DNA of 64,000 nt, from NCBI GenBank assembly GCA_023238725.1, contig CM041545.1, positions 16,769,501 through 16,833,500 of the forward strand, written 5' to 3'. The first letter of the stretch is position 1; each line of letters begins with the position of its first letter. The notes beneath the pieces are model-generated. The model did no database searches. It worked only from the letters and a program-made list of their open reading frames with translations, and was not told the DNA's origin. The stretch is from Scortum barcoo. Lineage: Eukaryota; Chordata; Actinopteri; Centrarchiformes; Terapontidae. Both the position numbers and the translations under genes were made by a program. This document shows positions 1 to 13,100 of the stretch, piece by piece.

Positions 1-520
1 CTGCAGTCTTTCTGTTGCGTCTTCGTAATTTACTTCTTACAAACTAGCAAACTGTTCTTCATAGCTGATGAGCAGAACCAGACCACGAAATCTGGAGCTG
101 ATTTATGAGGCATTAGCAAACTCTGGAGATGTGGGGGGACAGGACAATGGAAATGATGAAAATAAAGTCCATATAATCCAAGCAGACATAGAACGCCAAG
201 TTTTTCCAGTGGTTGATGAATTGCAATGAGAGGGACGTAAACCTGTATAAAACTATATTATGCTTGCACAGTAAAAATGCCTGCACATTTTTGTGTTACC
301 CACACAACACGGAAGCACGCACATAAATACACGTAAAACAACATTACAGGAGGGAGGACAGAATCTTCATAATCTAATTGCTGCTCCTCTGCACCGGTTC
401 TGACAGGAACTCGGCGTTCTGGGATTAGTCCAGAGACCTTGTGGTTACCAGTGTTGTATATCCGACCGCAAGCCCACCCTGTCAGCCATCCTATATGCAA
501 CGAGCTGCCATCAAAGCGCC

Positions 521-608
521 TTAAATCTTGCGTTTCTTCCACTCTGGTTCCTTGTCAGCCTCTTCATCCTCCTCCGATTCCTCCGCAAACACAGGCTCTG
601 GCTGGGTT
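521..608 (-). CDS. wdr70: wdr70 coding exon 18 with stop codon
   Basis: The last coding exon (88 nt) codes TQPEPVFAEESEEDEEADKE, then PEWKKRKI and a TAA stop (521-523). The basic KKRKI end is conserved and could act as a nuclear localisation signal. The 3' UTR continues towards position 1. I see no AATAAA or ATTAAA on the minus strand in 1-520, so the polyadenylation site may lie outside the window or use a variant hexamer. Confidence 0.95.
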
Positions 609-3600
609 CTAAAGAGATTCACAAAAAAAAGGGGTAATGATTTAACCTTTTTTTATTTTTTTTTGTCAAGACAACTTGGGAGCAAAGCAACGAACTTCAA
701 ATTAAAGATGACAGATGACACAAATGCTTAAAGAAGATTTAATATCAAACCTTTAGCACTTTGGATTAATTATTTTTTTCTATTCAGGCCAACTGAAGCT
801 CAAGGAAGTTCGCTATCAGTCTGATCTAATATAACAAATCTCAGTAGTATATTATATTTAACTACAGATCATTTTCTTGCAGTATATGATTGTTTGATTT
901 GGCTCACAGCTTTGTTCCAGACTTACATAGCTGTCTGAATCTGATAATGATCTAAAGCTGTCCATTACTCTCCTTCCCGCAGTGTGAAGTGTGTACCTTT
1001 AAAACTGTACAACTCTTTAAACATTTATGCATCACACCGGTAGAAGGAAACCCAAGTACCCAAGCAGCACTCCCGATACTCATCTTACACTGTCCGCTAA
1101 TGAGAGCAAAGCCAGAAATGAGAGAAGGTGAGTTAGCGAGGAAAAAGACGAGCTGTGAGATGGACAGACCTGTAAATGATTAAAAAAATGAAGATATGAG
1201 GTTTTCTTACTGCGTGTATGCCGGGGCGACCCAGTAAGGGTTTTCTGAGGCCTCCTTGGCGTGACGTAGGATGGCCTCTCGAGGGTTGCTGTCATCCGTT
1301 TTATCTAGAGCGATGTTCTTTACGATGAATGAAGACAGAGTTCCACCATGAGCTGCCACTCTCCCTCCACGACCTGTCGGGACACATGATCACTGGATTA
1401 GATACAGTCAGATAAGTAAGACTTGTGTACAGTATTATAATGTAAGTGCTGTAATACTGCCTATGATGACACACTATAACACACTGTTGTGCCAACTCAC
1501 AAGTGTTAACACAGCACAGTTATATAACACTTCAGTTAAAGCTGGTATCTGTCAAATGTAAACATTTCTGTGTGGCACCCCCAGTGGTAGGATAGCAGAT
1601 ATAAATAAATGAAAGGAAAATTCAGATATCATCCAAACCTATGTAAACTTCCTGTCGTCTACCAGACTGGGCTGTTGGTCTACTCTTGGCTTGACTTTGG
1701 TGCCAGATGCTGTCAACATCTGTCATCCTATAATCTACTGTGCTCTGTAGACAGACACATCACCTGGCATCAAAGACAAGCAGACAGCAGAAGTACAGTT
1801 GCAGTATTTCTACTGTTTTCACCTGTTAGCTAGCCAATCTAGTGGTTAATGTTTTAGAGGAGTTCTGAAATCCAGGATTTTGTTCATCACCAGCGCATCT
1901 CTGTAATGTTTTATATAAATACACATATTAATTGTATTTCGTTTCGTAAAACATTATTCAATATTTGTTGGTTATATCATCCCGTACATGATGTGAGTGC
2001 TTGTTGAAAGGAATTGAACAAACAGGTTGGCACAGTGACTTTCCTGTCGTCGCCGTGAGGTTGTCAAACCAGCGGAGACGTTGTACCGAAGTACTGAGTG
2101 GACAGACGAACTGTTGTTCAGCAAGAAACACTTAACTCTGTGTAAAACCACAAATTGTTGGTTTTATATTTGTTTTTGTGTGCAGTTTAAACAAACCAGA
2201 CACAGCATGTTGATTGGTGAAATTTGGAGGTGTTGGCTGACGTACTTTTGAACTTCAGAGAGACCCAGGTTTCTCTCTGATTCCAGTCTTCATGTGAACG
2301 CTACCTCTCAGCCAGAAGGCGAATAAGCCTACTTCCCAAAGTGCTGAGCTGTTTCAGAACTTTTCCTGTAACTCTATTATCAGCTGGACTGGTGATCACA
2401 AATGTATCCATTACATTTACCATCTCTTTTTTTTAGTGTACTGCATTACATCACCATGTAATCTCTTTTATAAAATGCACTCATTACTCTTTAACATACT
2501 GGGAGGTGCACAAGGGTTATCCTCCACTTTCCATAGTTTTCTTTTTATTATTGCCATTTTATACGTTTTTATGACTTTGGGTAGAATTCTGTTTTGTACA
2601 TTTATTGCTCCAGAAAGCACTGCATGAAAGCTACACTGGTCTTTCCTTTAGTTACAGTACTTCTGAGCCATTGGCTGTATTCAACTGCACTTAATTGAGC
2701 TTTTGGGGGGGGGGTGTCCTGCTTTCCAGAGAGGACATTACTACGGTTGTCTTAAAAGATCAAGGATAAGATGCACACATGCATCCGTGCACACACAAAC
2801 ACACATACCTTTCCCATAGTTAAACACACTGGGATTTCCTGCTGTAGCTGGGCGGTGAGGTTGTTTGGGGGATTGAGAGGCACCTCTTTCCTTTGCTTGT
2901 AAGCATCGAGCCAACCACCAAACATTACCTTGCACTTATGCAAAGTCATTCTACACAGAGGATAAACAATATAAAAACAGCCTGTCGTCCAAAAACCACT
3001 GACCTGCTATCAAGTAGTCAAACTTATTTTCATAAAATGAACCTACAGTTTCATTTGCTGACTATTTTCTTCCATTCTCTCAACCTCGGTGACCCTATTT
3101 TTTCATACTTGTTTACAAATCCTTTCCAAAGTTTCATCTCTAATGATTCTTTACTTAAAGTCCTTTAGCTAAGATGTGTTTTTCTACCCATACACTCTTT
3201 ATTAAGTAAGGTTAATACATAGTTTGTTATGCAACAGTATGACAGTATGAAGAAACACTGATCTATTAAATATATCATGTATCTCGGTAACATCTTCCTT
3301 TTAAAGCAGAACATTACTTGCCTTAGTGAACAGCTATGGCTTTTTTTTAAGTAGTAAATTGGCTAAAATGTCATATTTCATAAGATTTTAAATGAGGCTA
3401 CGTCTTTGTATATTCTACGTCTAAACGTTTGTACAGCATCACACAGTGGGAATATCTGTTATAAGTGCATAGAATTGCAGGAACAAGTGAGTGAAAGTGA
3501 AAGGGAAGAAAAAAAACAACAAAACACAGCAGCAGTGAGCCAGCTGGAAAACAGTGAGGCAGGAAATGTTGTCTGGCACCTCGGCTTATTGGAACCAATC

Positions 3601-6600
3601 TCAAACTCGTGTCCGCGATCATGCATAGGTGTGGCAATTGTGAAAGCGTGTATCACAGTGAAACACCTCGACCGGGCAGGTGCCAGAGAAAGTTCAAAAT
3701 GCATCATTACGTCCCGGCAGTTAAAAAATATGAGGCAACAGCAGGTTACAATGAATCTTTGAGAGGCCAAGTGGGAGCAGCGCTGTTGTGGCTCTCTACT
3801 TCAGCTGGATTGCGTAATACTGAACACATCAACAACTGTGGATTTGTACATCTGCCTCAAACAGAATCAAGCATTCATCCAGTTAAGAACATGACTAATA
3901 ATAAACTTAAAAACAACTGCAGAAACTACGCTCAGATTCAAATGACGGTGTTTGTTGTGTTTTTGCTGAATTCATTTTGTCTCGAGACACTGACTGCACA
4001 CTTGTTACGCTTTTATCTACTTTCTTATTCTCTCTTGTTTTTGTTTATTCTGGAGAACCTACTGTTTTGCACTAATAAAAGCAAGAAAAAAAAAATTTAA
4101 AAAGCACTTTACCTGGTCCGGACACAGGTGGCTCAGGTTTGTGGGACTTCTTTGGGTCCAGTCTGTCCTTCTCCAGCTGTTTTCGCGTACTCCGCTGCCG
4201 GGCCTCTCTGAACATGGGTAAGGCATGAGCTGGAGACACACAGGGTAAACAAGGATAATCAAGTTGCTTAGGTGACTCAAACAGCAAGATCACAAAAAGC
4301 AGCCGCACAAATAAGCAGAGAGGACACCTGGCAATATGTTCAGCGTTTGCAGTCCACATATAGTAGCACCTCGATAAATATAGATAGATTTGAAAGCCGA
4401 GATTTGCCTGTGTTTTCATACAGCAACACAATCTCACATACTACTACACCCTGCAGAGAATACGCAGTATTTTACGCTAAAAAAATACACGCACCTGTTG
4501 ACATCTGGCCGCATCTCTCCTCTTGTGTACTCTTTCTGCCATTGTGCACACCAACATATTCATTATATCCCCCATGTTTAGATTCAGACAATCGCTCTGC
4601 CACTCTTCACACTTTTGTGAACACTATCACAATAAAAGGCCCGGAGCACTTAAACCCACGAGTGTGTGAGCGTACGTGTGTGCATGAGTAAGTGTGAATG
4701 AGTGTCCTCAAAGGTGTGTGAGAAGGAGAAAGGGTGTGTGTGTGTCTGTATGTGTGTGTGTGTAAGCATTAGTGTTTGTGTAAAGGGAGTGTATGCTCTG
4801 CTCCTATCCTCTGCTCCTATCCTCGGGGGTTACAAAGAGACACTTTAGTAAAGGGTTAGATAAAGTGATTTTCCATTCACGAGTCCTGTCGCTGTTCAGT
4901 GTTAATTCTTCTCCTCCACGCTACATTAAGCAAAAAGGTTACTGTTAACAGATTCCCTCGCTTTTCTCAATGGGCCATCACTTGTTTCCTGTCCCCTCTA
5001 ATTTTCCAGTGCCAGGGCATCAAGTGCGTCACTCGCCGCTTGTGGCAGTCAAATGCCTGCCTATTTCACACCCTGTTGGCATGGCAATGAAATCACATGA
5101 TGCATCTGAAAAGGCTGCAGAAGCCCAAACAATAAATGGCGTCTGAAGAGAGTCTCGGCAGCCAATGAGGGACGGCGCGTTGGCAGCTGCTCTATTCCTG
5201 TAGGTTCATGACTTTCAGTCTGGGGGCAAAGGAGTGTGAAGCACGCACAAAAGAGATGGCAGCCTCGTGTGTTGATGATATGACAGGATGACAGGTAGGG
5301 GGGTAGTTTGTGTGTGTGTTTGCATGTGTGCATAAGCAGGAGATCACGCCAGCAGAGGTGGGAGAGGCTGCTGTCCCTGGCGTGATAGAGGAGGGGGTGA
5401 GTGCAGACCACATGGCCGCCGCGTGGCACCGTGCCCTGATCCACTCATCCACACCCTGCTCCATCAGCTAATGGGCCTGTGAGAGCCCACGAACACTCAC
5501 TCATTCCTCGCAAAACCCCCGCCAGTGTGAGCTAAAGCATGTTTGAATGTTTCTGTGTGTGTGAGAAGCAAGAGAGAGATGGTGTGTAAACTGTCGATAG
5601 TTTTGTTCTTCATATCAAAGAGGGAAGATGCTCTGAATACGCTCCACTTGTCACATCATGTCATGAGATGGTAGGCACTGTTTTAGTAACGTCTCTTCCT
5701 TGCTGTTAAAACACGCGGTACCTTATCATGTGAAGAGCACCGAGCACAGATGGGTCAGGTCGGTGGATTAAACTGCTTGAGGGCTTTGAGAAAGGCACTT
5801 CACTTTAATTGCTTCAGTAATTGTTTACTGATGAGAACGCGATGCGCGACAGGGCGAGAGAGGAAAGTTCACCTGTGGCGAAATTATTATTCTTAGAAAG
5901 TATGGATGAAGCAGATTTTGAGTTTGTTTGAATGTGTATGGGTTTACAGGCGCAGACGTGGAAGAACTTACGCGTGATGATGTAATCTTGCGTGAGCGTC
6001 TCTGCGTGTTTCTCTTTCCGCTGGCTCTTCACCACACACAGCTTAGCCCCCCTGAAAAAGAGACAGTTGGTTACTAATGATGCTATCTGGAGGTGTCACA
6101 TAGAAAACAAAAGATCAAGTTTATGGATTTATTTTGGTTTTTTTAAGTTCACCTGAAGAGACTTGAACCAACAATGAATTCATTACACGTGCTATTCTTT
6201 GCAGCCACAGCCTGACATTTCTTATGCCTTTCTTACGCCTGCCTTTGACCAATGGTGACCTTAAGAAGAAATATCCTCAAACATTTGGGTCCAATTATTT
6301 TTCTTTCCTGCAAACTTTTACATTTGCATTTTAAATATCAGAGAGCACCAGTGGGCTGATGTCATGCTAAATTTTACACCACCATGACAAGGTGAGAAGA
6401 ACAAATTACAGAAGACTAACAATATGGCTCGTCCACATGTTTTTAATTGTTTTGTTGTCAACAGGGGTTCTATAGCATGACATAAATAATTTCAGGCTGT
6501 AACTGTTACAAAATGAGATTAATTGTTGGTGTTAAATTTCCTCAGGGGCACTGCTGATAATAAAAAGAAGATTACATACCACCAGCCTTATTTGTAAAGG

Positions 6601-7105
6601 TATAAAGTGAACATACCTGTGGCTTTTAACGGGGTCATAGTACACCTTGGCTAGTCCATTCCCTGTTCCCACCATTATCTGGTTGAGTTTTGGGTGCCAC
6701 AGGCAGCGAACGACACTCTGCAATACACGGAAAGACAGACAAAGATGAAAAGATGCACTTAAATGTTTCTGTCACTGAAGTGGCACATGTGAGGAAAGAA
6801 GGTCAGACTTAAAAATATCATCCCGCAGCAGGTTGTGAATAACTTTCTAATGTGGTTCAAGGATGTGTCTGCCCCTCTGCTAAAGGTAACGGTCATATTT
6901 TATTGTCTTAAGTACTGTGAGTGTGTGACCCGGGCTGGTTGTGGTGCAGTGGGGATCAGTCCCAGCGTGCTCTGTTGCTCTAGTTGACTATATTTGGTTG
7001 TTGGGATGAGGGCTGGATCCCTCAGTCTGTGTGTGTGTGTGACAGATGGCCCAGTGCCAATAGGCAAATGTGACCACATTTATCCAGAGGTGCGTGTGTG
7101 TGTGA

Positions 7106-7142
<37 letters not shown>

Positions 7143-10100
7143 TGAGCAAAAGAGGGGCAGAGAGAAATGTGCACACAGTTGTTGGTCAGTGATGAAGACC
7201 CTCTGTTAAGTCTGATATGTGAGCTCCAGTAGAGAGACAGACTCCCTGCAGCAGCGCCTCGTTCCTTCACACACATAATTAGAGCATCACAACCTTCTGG
7301 TGTCACTGTTAACACACTGTTAACATACATGTCTGTATATTTGGCGTGGATGTGTATGTCGTACAGATGCACTGAATTTTTGAGAGAGTGGGTGTTGGCA
7401 TTATGTGGAACACAGGAGGCAATCTGGGGTGGAGGGGTGGAGGAGGGCAGTGGTCTGGGGCAGCGGCATAGGATGGGGGTGGGTAGGACTACGACTGGGA
7501 CGTGCAGATTCTGTGACGGTGAAAGCTGCTTAGGGCCCAGCTGTTCAGCTTCCCACCAGGATACTGGTGGAAGGAGTCTCAATCACACACACGCATGATT
7601 TTATACACACACACGTGTGCACACAAGATGAAAACTATAAATTACAATTTTACATGATCATATGAAAACATCAGAATCATATCAAAAAATTTTCACACAA
7701 GCAGGCAACATAATTAAGAATCTGTCACCACAGTGAACCAAAATGATGCATATTTTAGCTTAAATTACACAGAAACCTCATACATACATATCTACACTAT
7801 CAGGCCAGCAGCTCAGCGGTGTGTGTGGCTCATTGAACAGATGAGAGTTAATCTGCTCAACCAGATCATGAGCCGGCTATAATTGATAGAAAGATCTGGA
7901 AAATGCTTTAAACAGGATGTGCTTAACACGAGCCTCACATATTCCACTTATACATTAGCAGTTAGATTTTTTTAATACAATGAATGACTTAATAAGCATA
8001 AACGTAAATGTTTTTGTGAAGAAAATGCATGTTCGCTCCACATAAAAATGCTTAATTTATCAAATAATTATGAACCGTGAAAATCAGCTCTGTGTCCTGA
8101 GGCAGATGTTCCCATAGAAAACTCAACACTTATAACAGCGTGTATCAACATGTGTGCGAACAACTGAATCTACCCTGTGCAGATGTGCTTCAGTGTAAAT
8201 GTGTAATAGGGTTATAAATTGCCCCGTCAGGGTTGCTAAAGCAATGCAGACAGCCCTTCAATGCGAGGGAAGGCAGAGATGACATTTAGGAATCCCGTTA
8301 CACTCCACAGGTATTGTCAGAGCTCAAGGTATTCATTCAATACACTGGCGAGACAACACAGCACAGAATGACCCAGATCAGGCAGTAAACCCAAAATAGA
8401 AAGTGACAACACAGCCAGGTAAGTGCAGTCCAGTCAAGCTCAGAAAACAACCTCTTCGGACCCAAACAAATCATTCTGTCAACAGCGAAGCAAGTCAAAT
8501 AGAAAGAACAGAGCAGCCTAAAAACAGACCAGTTCAGTGGGGCCCACCCTAGCTGGATCCACTGAGGAACCCAGAGCCAAACACAGCTCAGCCCGGTCCA
8601 ACCGTGAGACTGCTTTCCAGATATTCAGAGCGGCGTGTTTACACTCGAGGAACCCCTGTTTACTCTTCGAGTCCACCAAATTACATCACATCATGAAGGA
8701 GGGAACTTTAATCAGTCAGTTCTTCAGTAGCAGCCTTCAATGTCCCGTCAGATTAAAATACCAAAGGCTGATTAGGGATAAATAAGACAACAGCCACTCG
8801 CCCCATGCGCACGATCGTTACGAAATAAAGTTATGCAGCACTAATGGGACACAACGGTCACAGCTGTGTTCCTCGTTTAGTTGCTAGTGAGTGGATCCAA
8901 ATGTGCTCTGCTTCTGACAGACTTATCCGCACCGGCCGAGCGAACGCGGTAAGGAAGAAAGAGAGACCTCTAGACTTAGCACCTCATCTACACACGGAGT
9001 GGGCACGCATCCGAGAAGTCTGCAATTAGCATGAACTGCCTTACTGGAACGACCGGCCTCTGCGTCTTGCAAGATTTACTTGGCGAGATGCACAAGAAAG
9101 AACAGAGTTAAGGCCTCCCATCTACCTGTCAAGCCTGGCTGCTCTTACTGAGGATGAAAGGCCGACCATTCGTATCAAAGGCCTCCTTGATGAGTGTGGC
9201 ACAGGGACTGGCCTACTGTTTAAGAGCCATCAAGCATGAGATCGTAGGTGTAGTACGGGAAACGGCAACTGGTGAAGGTGACCCACAAATAGTTCTCCTT
9301 CTACAGAACAAATGGCTTAACAAGTTTAACAAGTCATTTTGATTATTTACAACTTTATATTAGTGAGTCAAACTGAAAAACCGACTTCAAAATATAATAG
9401 AACTAGCAAGCTTAAGAATATCATATTAAGGATGCCCTGATGCCACTTTTTCTTCTCACAAGTTTCCTATAAAAATACTCTGGATTTTTGGCTAATATGG
9501 AGTACCGAACCAAAGCCAGCACTCTTTTTCATTTAAAAACATCTCTACCTCACCGCGTAGATTTTTATAGGAATCATTCGTCTGTGTGTAATCTAATGAG
9601 GGCATAATTACGAATAAGTGGGGATAATCATGCACCAACATTCATTTTAGTTGTATTAATAGCAGTTATTTAGTTGCAGCTTCACCGTGTTATTAATGAC
9701 AGTGACTAAGACACAGTGTGTAATGTTGATCCGTCACATTTGGTTGATACCCAGTCCATTAATAGGGTCACTATCTGCAACAATAACAGTCTGGTGTATC
9801 AAATTGGTGCCGTCTTACACTTTGTAAAAATAATTTTACAGAGCCTATTTTTATACCTTTATTACATGGCAAGAGTGGAGTGATGGAGGAAAGTCCTCGC
9901 TGGATTTGCCAAGTGCAGCAATCACAAAATACAAAAGTACCAGAAACATACATTCATGCAAGTGGAAACGTGAATATGTGCACAAAGTTACAGAAAGTGC
10001 AGTTGGGCTGCAGGTTTATGCTGGTCTCCATTTGAAATCCAGCCAAAAGCTCAGGGCTCCGATAGTCACCTGGTTTTGGCCCTTCTGATGGACTAAGATA

Positions 10101-13100
10101 AGCTTAAGAGTGTCCGATATATTTACCAAACGGGAATAAAACAGCCTCCGCTCCCAAGCGCACCCCAGAAATCCAGGTCTGGGGTTATGTAGATTGTTTA
10201 GTTAGAAATGATTGGTGGCCCTTCCTTTCACTCGGCTGCCTGGTACGCCACTTTATAAAGACTGCACTTAAATTCTCGGGCCATCTGAGGAGCAGACGGC
10301 TGATGTAAACATAGTAAATAGTACATTCATCAGGTTCACTGAGTGCACGTCAACTAGAAATAACTGATCTGCTGCAAAACTAAATTTCACTGCATTAAAA
10401 TTACATTTAAAAAAACAAGTAAAGCTACCAATCTAATTTGGTGTTGGCAAACTACGGTGGGTTGGGAAGATGGGCTAAATCCAGAGGGTGAATTTAATGG
10501 AAACTATCAAATATGAACATACAGTAAAATACCATGAAAGGCATCAAATCAAAAGGGTATGGTGGCAAACCCTAACCCCATAAAAAGTCTATATTCTAAA
10601 CTTCCCTGTATTTACATTTGTCCACTGAATGTGAAAATGTCCCAAAAATGTCAATGCAATTTTGCAATATACCAGTAATTACTTTACTTTAATTACTTTA
10701 TGATGATAATAACCATTAATGGCCACAGATAGCATCCCAACACATGTATTTTCTCAATGCCTATTCAACACAACATGTTGAAGCACAAAATGTAGGTTTT
10801 ATACATGCAAGCAATAAAATGAAGTTATATGACTCTCCCAAATGTGTGAACAGCTTCAAAGCATATTTCCATAGACTATGATCAAATTACTTTAATCATT
10901 ACCATTTAAATTGGCGAGGTTAGTACAATTAACACAAACAAAACCATTGCCAGGGCGATTGGCAGCCTGTACCCGCCTCTGCCTGCATTGTTTTTTGTGG
11001 CATCGGGTTGGATTTAGCGGAAAATCTGCTGGATTTCTGTGCAGCACAAAGTGTGAGCAGGAAGAGGTTTTGCCATCCTTCCAGCAAAACTGAAGTGAAG
11101 TTTTCAAAGTTTCTCACAATGGTAGATGGTAGAACGAGTGAAAGGCCAATGGAAAAATTACTTCCAAATGTTTACCCTCTTCAGTAAAGTAAAAGAGAAG
11201 ACATATGTCCACGCGATGATGCAAAGGAGAAAGAGGGTCGTTAAGTTCTAAACAGACTCTTTGACCCAAAGTGTCTGAGGTCTTTATTTGATGCTGCCTA
11301 TAGCAATATACTCACCGTCAAATGTTACTGATTCTGCTTATAAATGTTATACAGACTCTGCAGGAAGACCTTTAATACGACATATGATGATGACCACTGT
11401 TTGGTCTAAATAACAGACGTCGATACATGTGGATTATATTGTTGTCACCCTCTAATTACCACCTGAGAGGAGCTTTTGCAATCTAGAGAGCAAGCACAAG
11501 TACAGTAGCAACATCATCTACACAACTGTTTGTCTAGAAAATGTGGTTTTCATTTTGAGGGACACTTGCACAAACAATAGTGTAACGTTAGTGCAAGACG
11601 GAGGTTGTTGCTGCTACTCCCGAATGAGGGAAAAGGGAACAGCAAAGCACTGACGGCGAGTGTATTGATGTTAAAATGCTATTCTTAGCGCTTTTAGTCA
11701 TCAACCTCAGTCAATTCTATTTAAACGCAAACGCCATTCTTTATTCTAACTTCAGACGACGCTACTGACAGGGCTGTGTAGTGCAGGCTTGAAAGCTCAC
11801 TCTCCTTTTATATAAATCGGCAGCTTAAATGGCTCTAAAATGTCATGTTTAGATAAGGAAATGACAAGAAATAAAACAAGAATGCGCTTTTTTTTATTCA
11901 GCTGAAGTTAAAATCTCAGATAAAATGGGTCAACCAAAACACAGACCACCCTCCCCTCCCCTCGGTTAACGCAACTGTGCAGCGGGCTGTGCACTTAGCT
12001 CGCAAAACTTGGCACAGCCTCGACGCTAACAGCAGCTGGCTGGCAGCACAGAGGGATGCACAGACACACAAACCCAGCTTTTGTCTCTTTCCCCACCTCT
12101 CTCGAACATGTTCACTCAGTGGCCCATGTGAAAGTGTCATGCCTTAACCAGGGAGACCAAGTTAGAAGCCATTAGCCTCTGTCAAACCTCACTGTTATGA
12201 CTACAGATACACAGTGCTAAATCTGTTGAAAAGGAGAGACAGGAGGAAGAGGAGGAGGAGAAGGAAGTAACAAAAAAAAGCGTTTTTCTACTGAAGACAG
12301 CACCCCTGCCCTTCATTTCGGCACCTATGGCTGGCTGCCCTGAACAAATGGATTTCTGAGAAAGCAGGATTAGTATAAAGTGCATAGTATGCTTATGTGT
12401 TTGACAGTGTAGTCTGCGCATGCGAATGGAACATGCTGATAATTTAATTTCAAAAGTAACTCAAAGGCAGTACATATAAAAGCGTCAATAGCTGCCCTGC
12501 CAAAGCTTTGTGGGAATGTCTTGCACTAAGGAAAGGTCACATTACTCCACTTTCTCCTAGCTTGCATCTAACTGTTTTTTTTTTCCTCCTTTGCCTCCTT
12601 CATAACTCTTCCCATCTTCTTCTGTATTTCCCCCCCCCAAATACTGCTACCGTCAATCTTTCATCCAGGGTGTATATGGAATGAAAAATAAAAGAGATAC
12701 GAGTTGCTTTAGACACACTGATTTAAAGGGAAAATGTCTAGTCGCTGCCAGAGGATTGGGCTATTTGATATTTGATATTTAGGTGATTTTTTTCTGTCAT
12801 TAGTACTTCATAATAACACATAAAAAGAGCTTGCTTCCTGAACAATTTGTGGTCCGTCTCTCTAAATTCCTCTGTTGTATTACAGAGCTACTGTTAGAAA
12901 TTGCTAAAATACAGACTGCAATAAATAATAGACTTAAATTCTAATCCATTGGACTAATCCTGTTTTGGGTTAAATAGAAAATTTTAAAAAATAATCCTCA
13001 TATCAGGCCAGTCAAATCCGTTCATCTGTCATAATGAAGTTTTAGATTACTGCTGTTGCGTTTTCAAGGAGCTACAACCAAATAAAAATATTTTAGGGCT

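Larger units (their letters stand above)
609..5971 (-). other. wdr70: wdr70 introns 15-17
   Basis: The introns are 609-1210, 1374-4112 and 4230-5971, interrupted by exons 17 and 16. They contain GT-rich simple sequence around 4722-4765 and a G9 run near 2704. Near 4075-4095 an AATAAA is followed by an A run. A GC-richer block at about 5010-5480 lacks repeats and carries a CCAAT element (GCCAATGAGG) and is a possible cis-regulatory element. No coding exon, RNA gene or transposon body was recognised. Confidence 0.7.

Noticed and set aside
3609..4100. Plus-strand 163-codon ORF with AATAAA and an A run near its end
   Set aside because: It lies in wdr70 intron 16, has no homology that I recognise, and starts without a good context. 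The A run near 4085 is short and no retrocopy parent or target duplication was found.
7022..7582. Minus-strand 186-codon ORF
   Set aside because: It is open because of the GA/GT microsatellite (Ser-Leu repeats) and has no splice or homology support.
9154..9342. Plus-strand ORF in wdr70 intron 13 that looks somewhat coding-like
   Set aside because: It has under 65 codons, no homologue, and no flanking splice signals that extend it. Another frame nearby is equally open, so codon bias gives no support.
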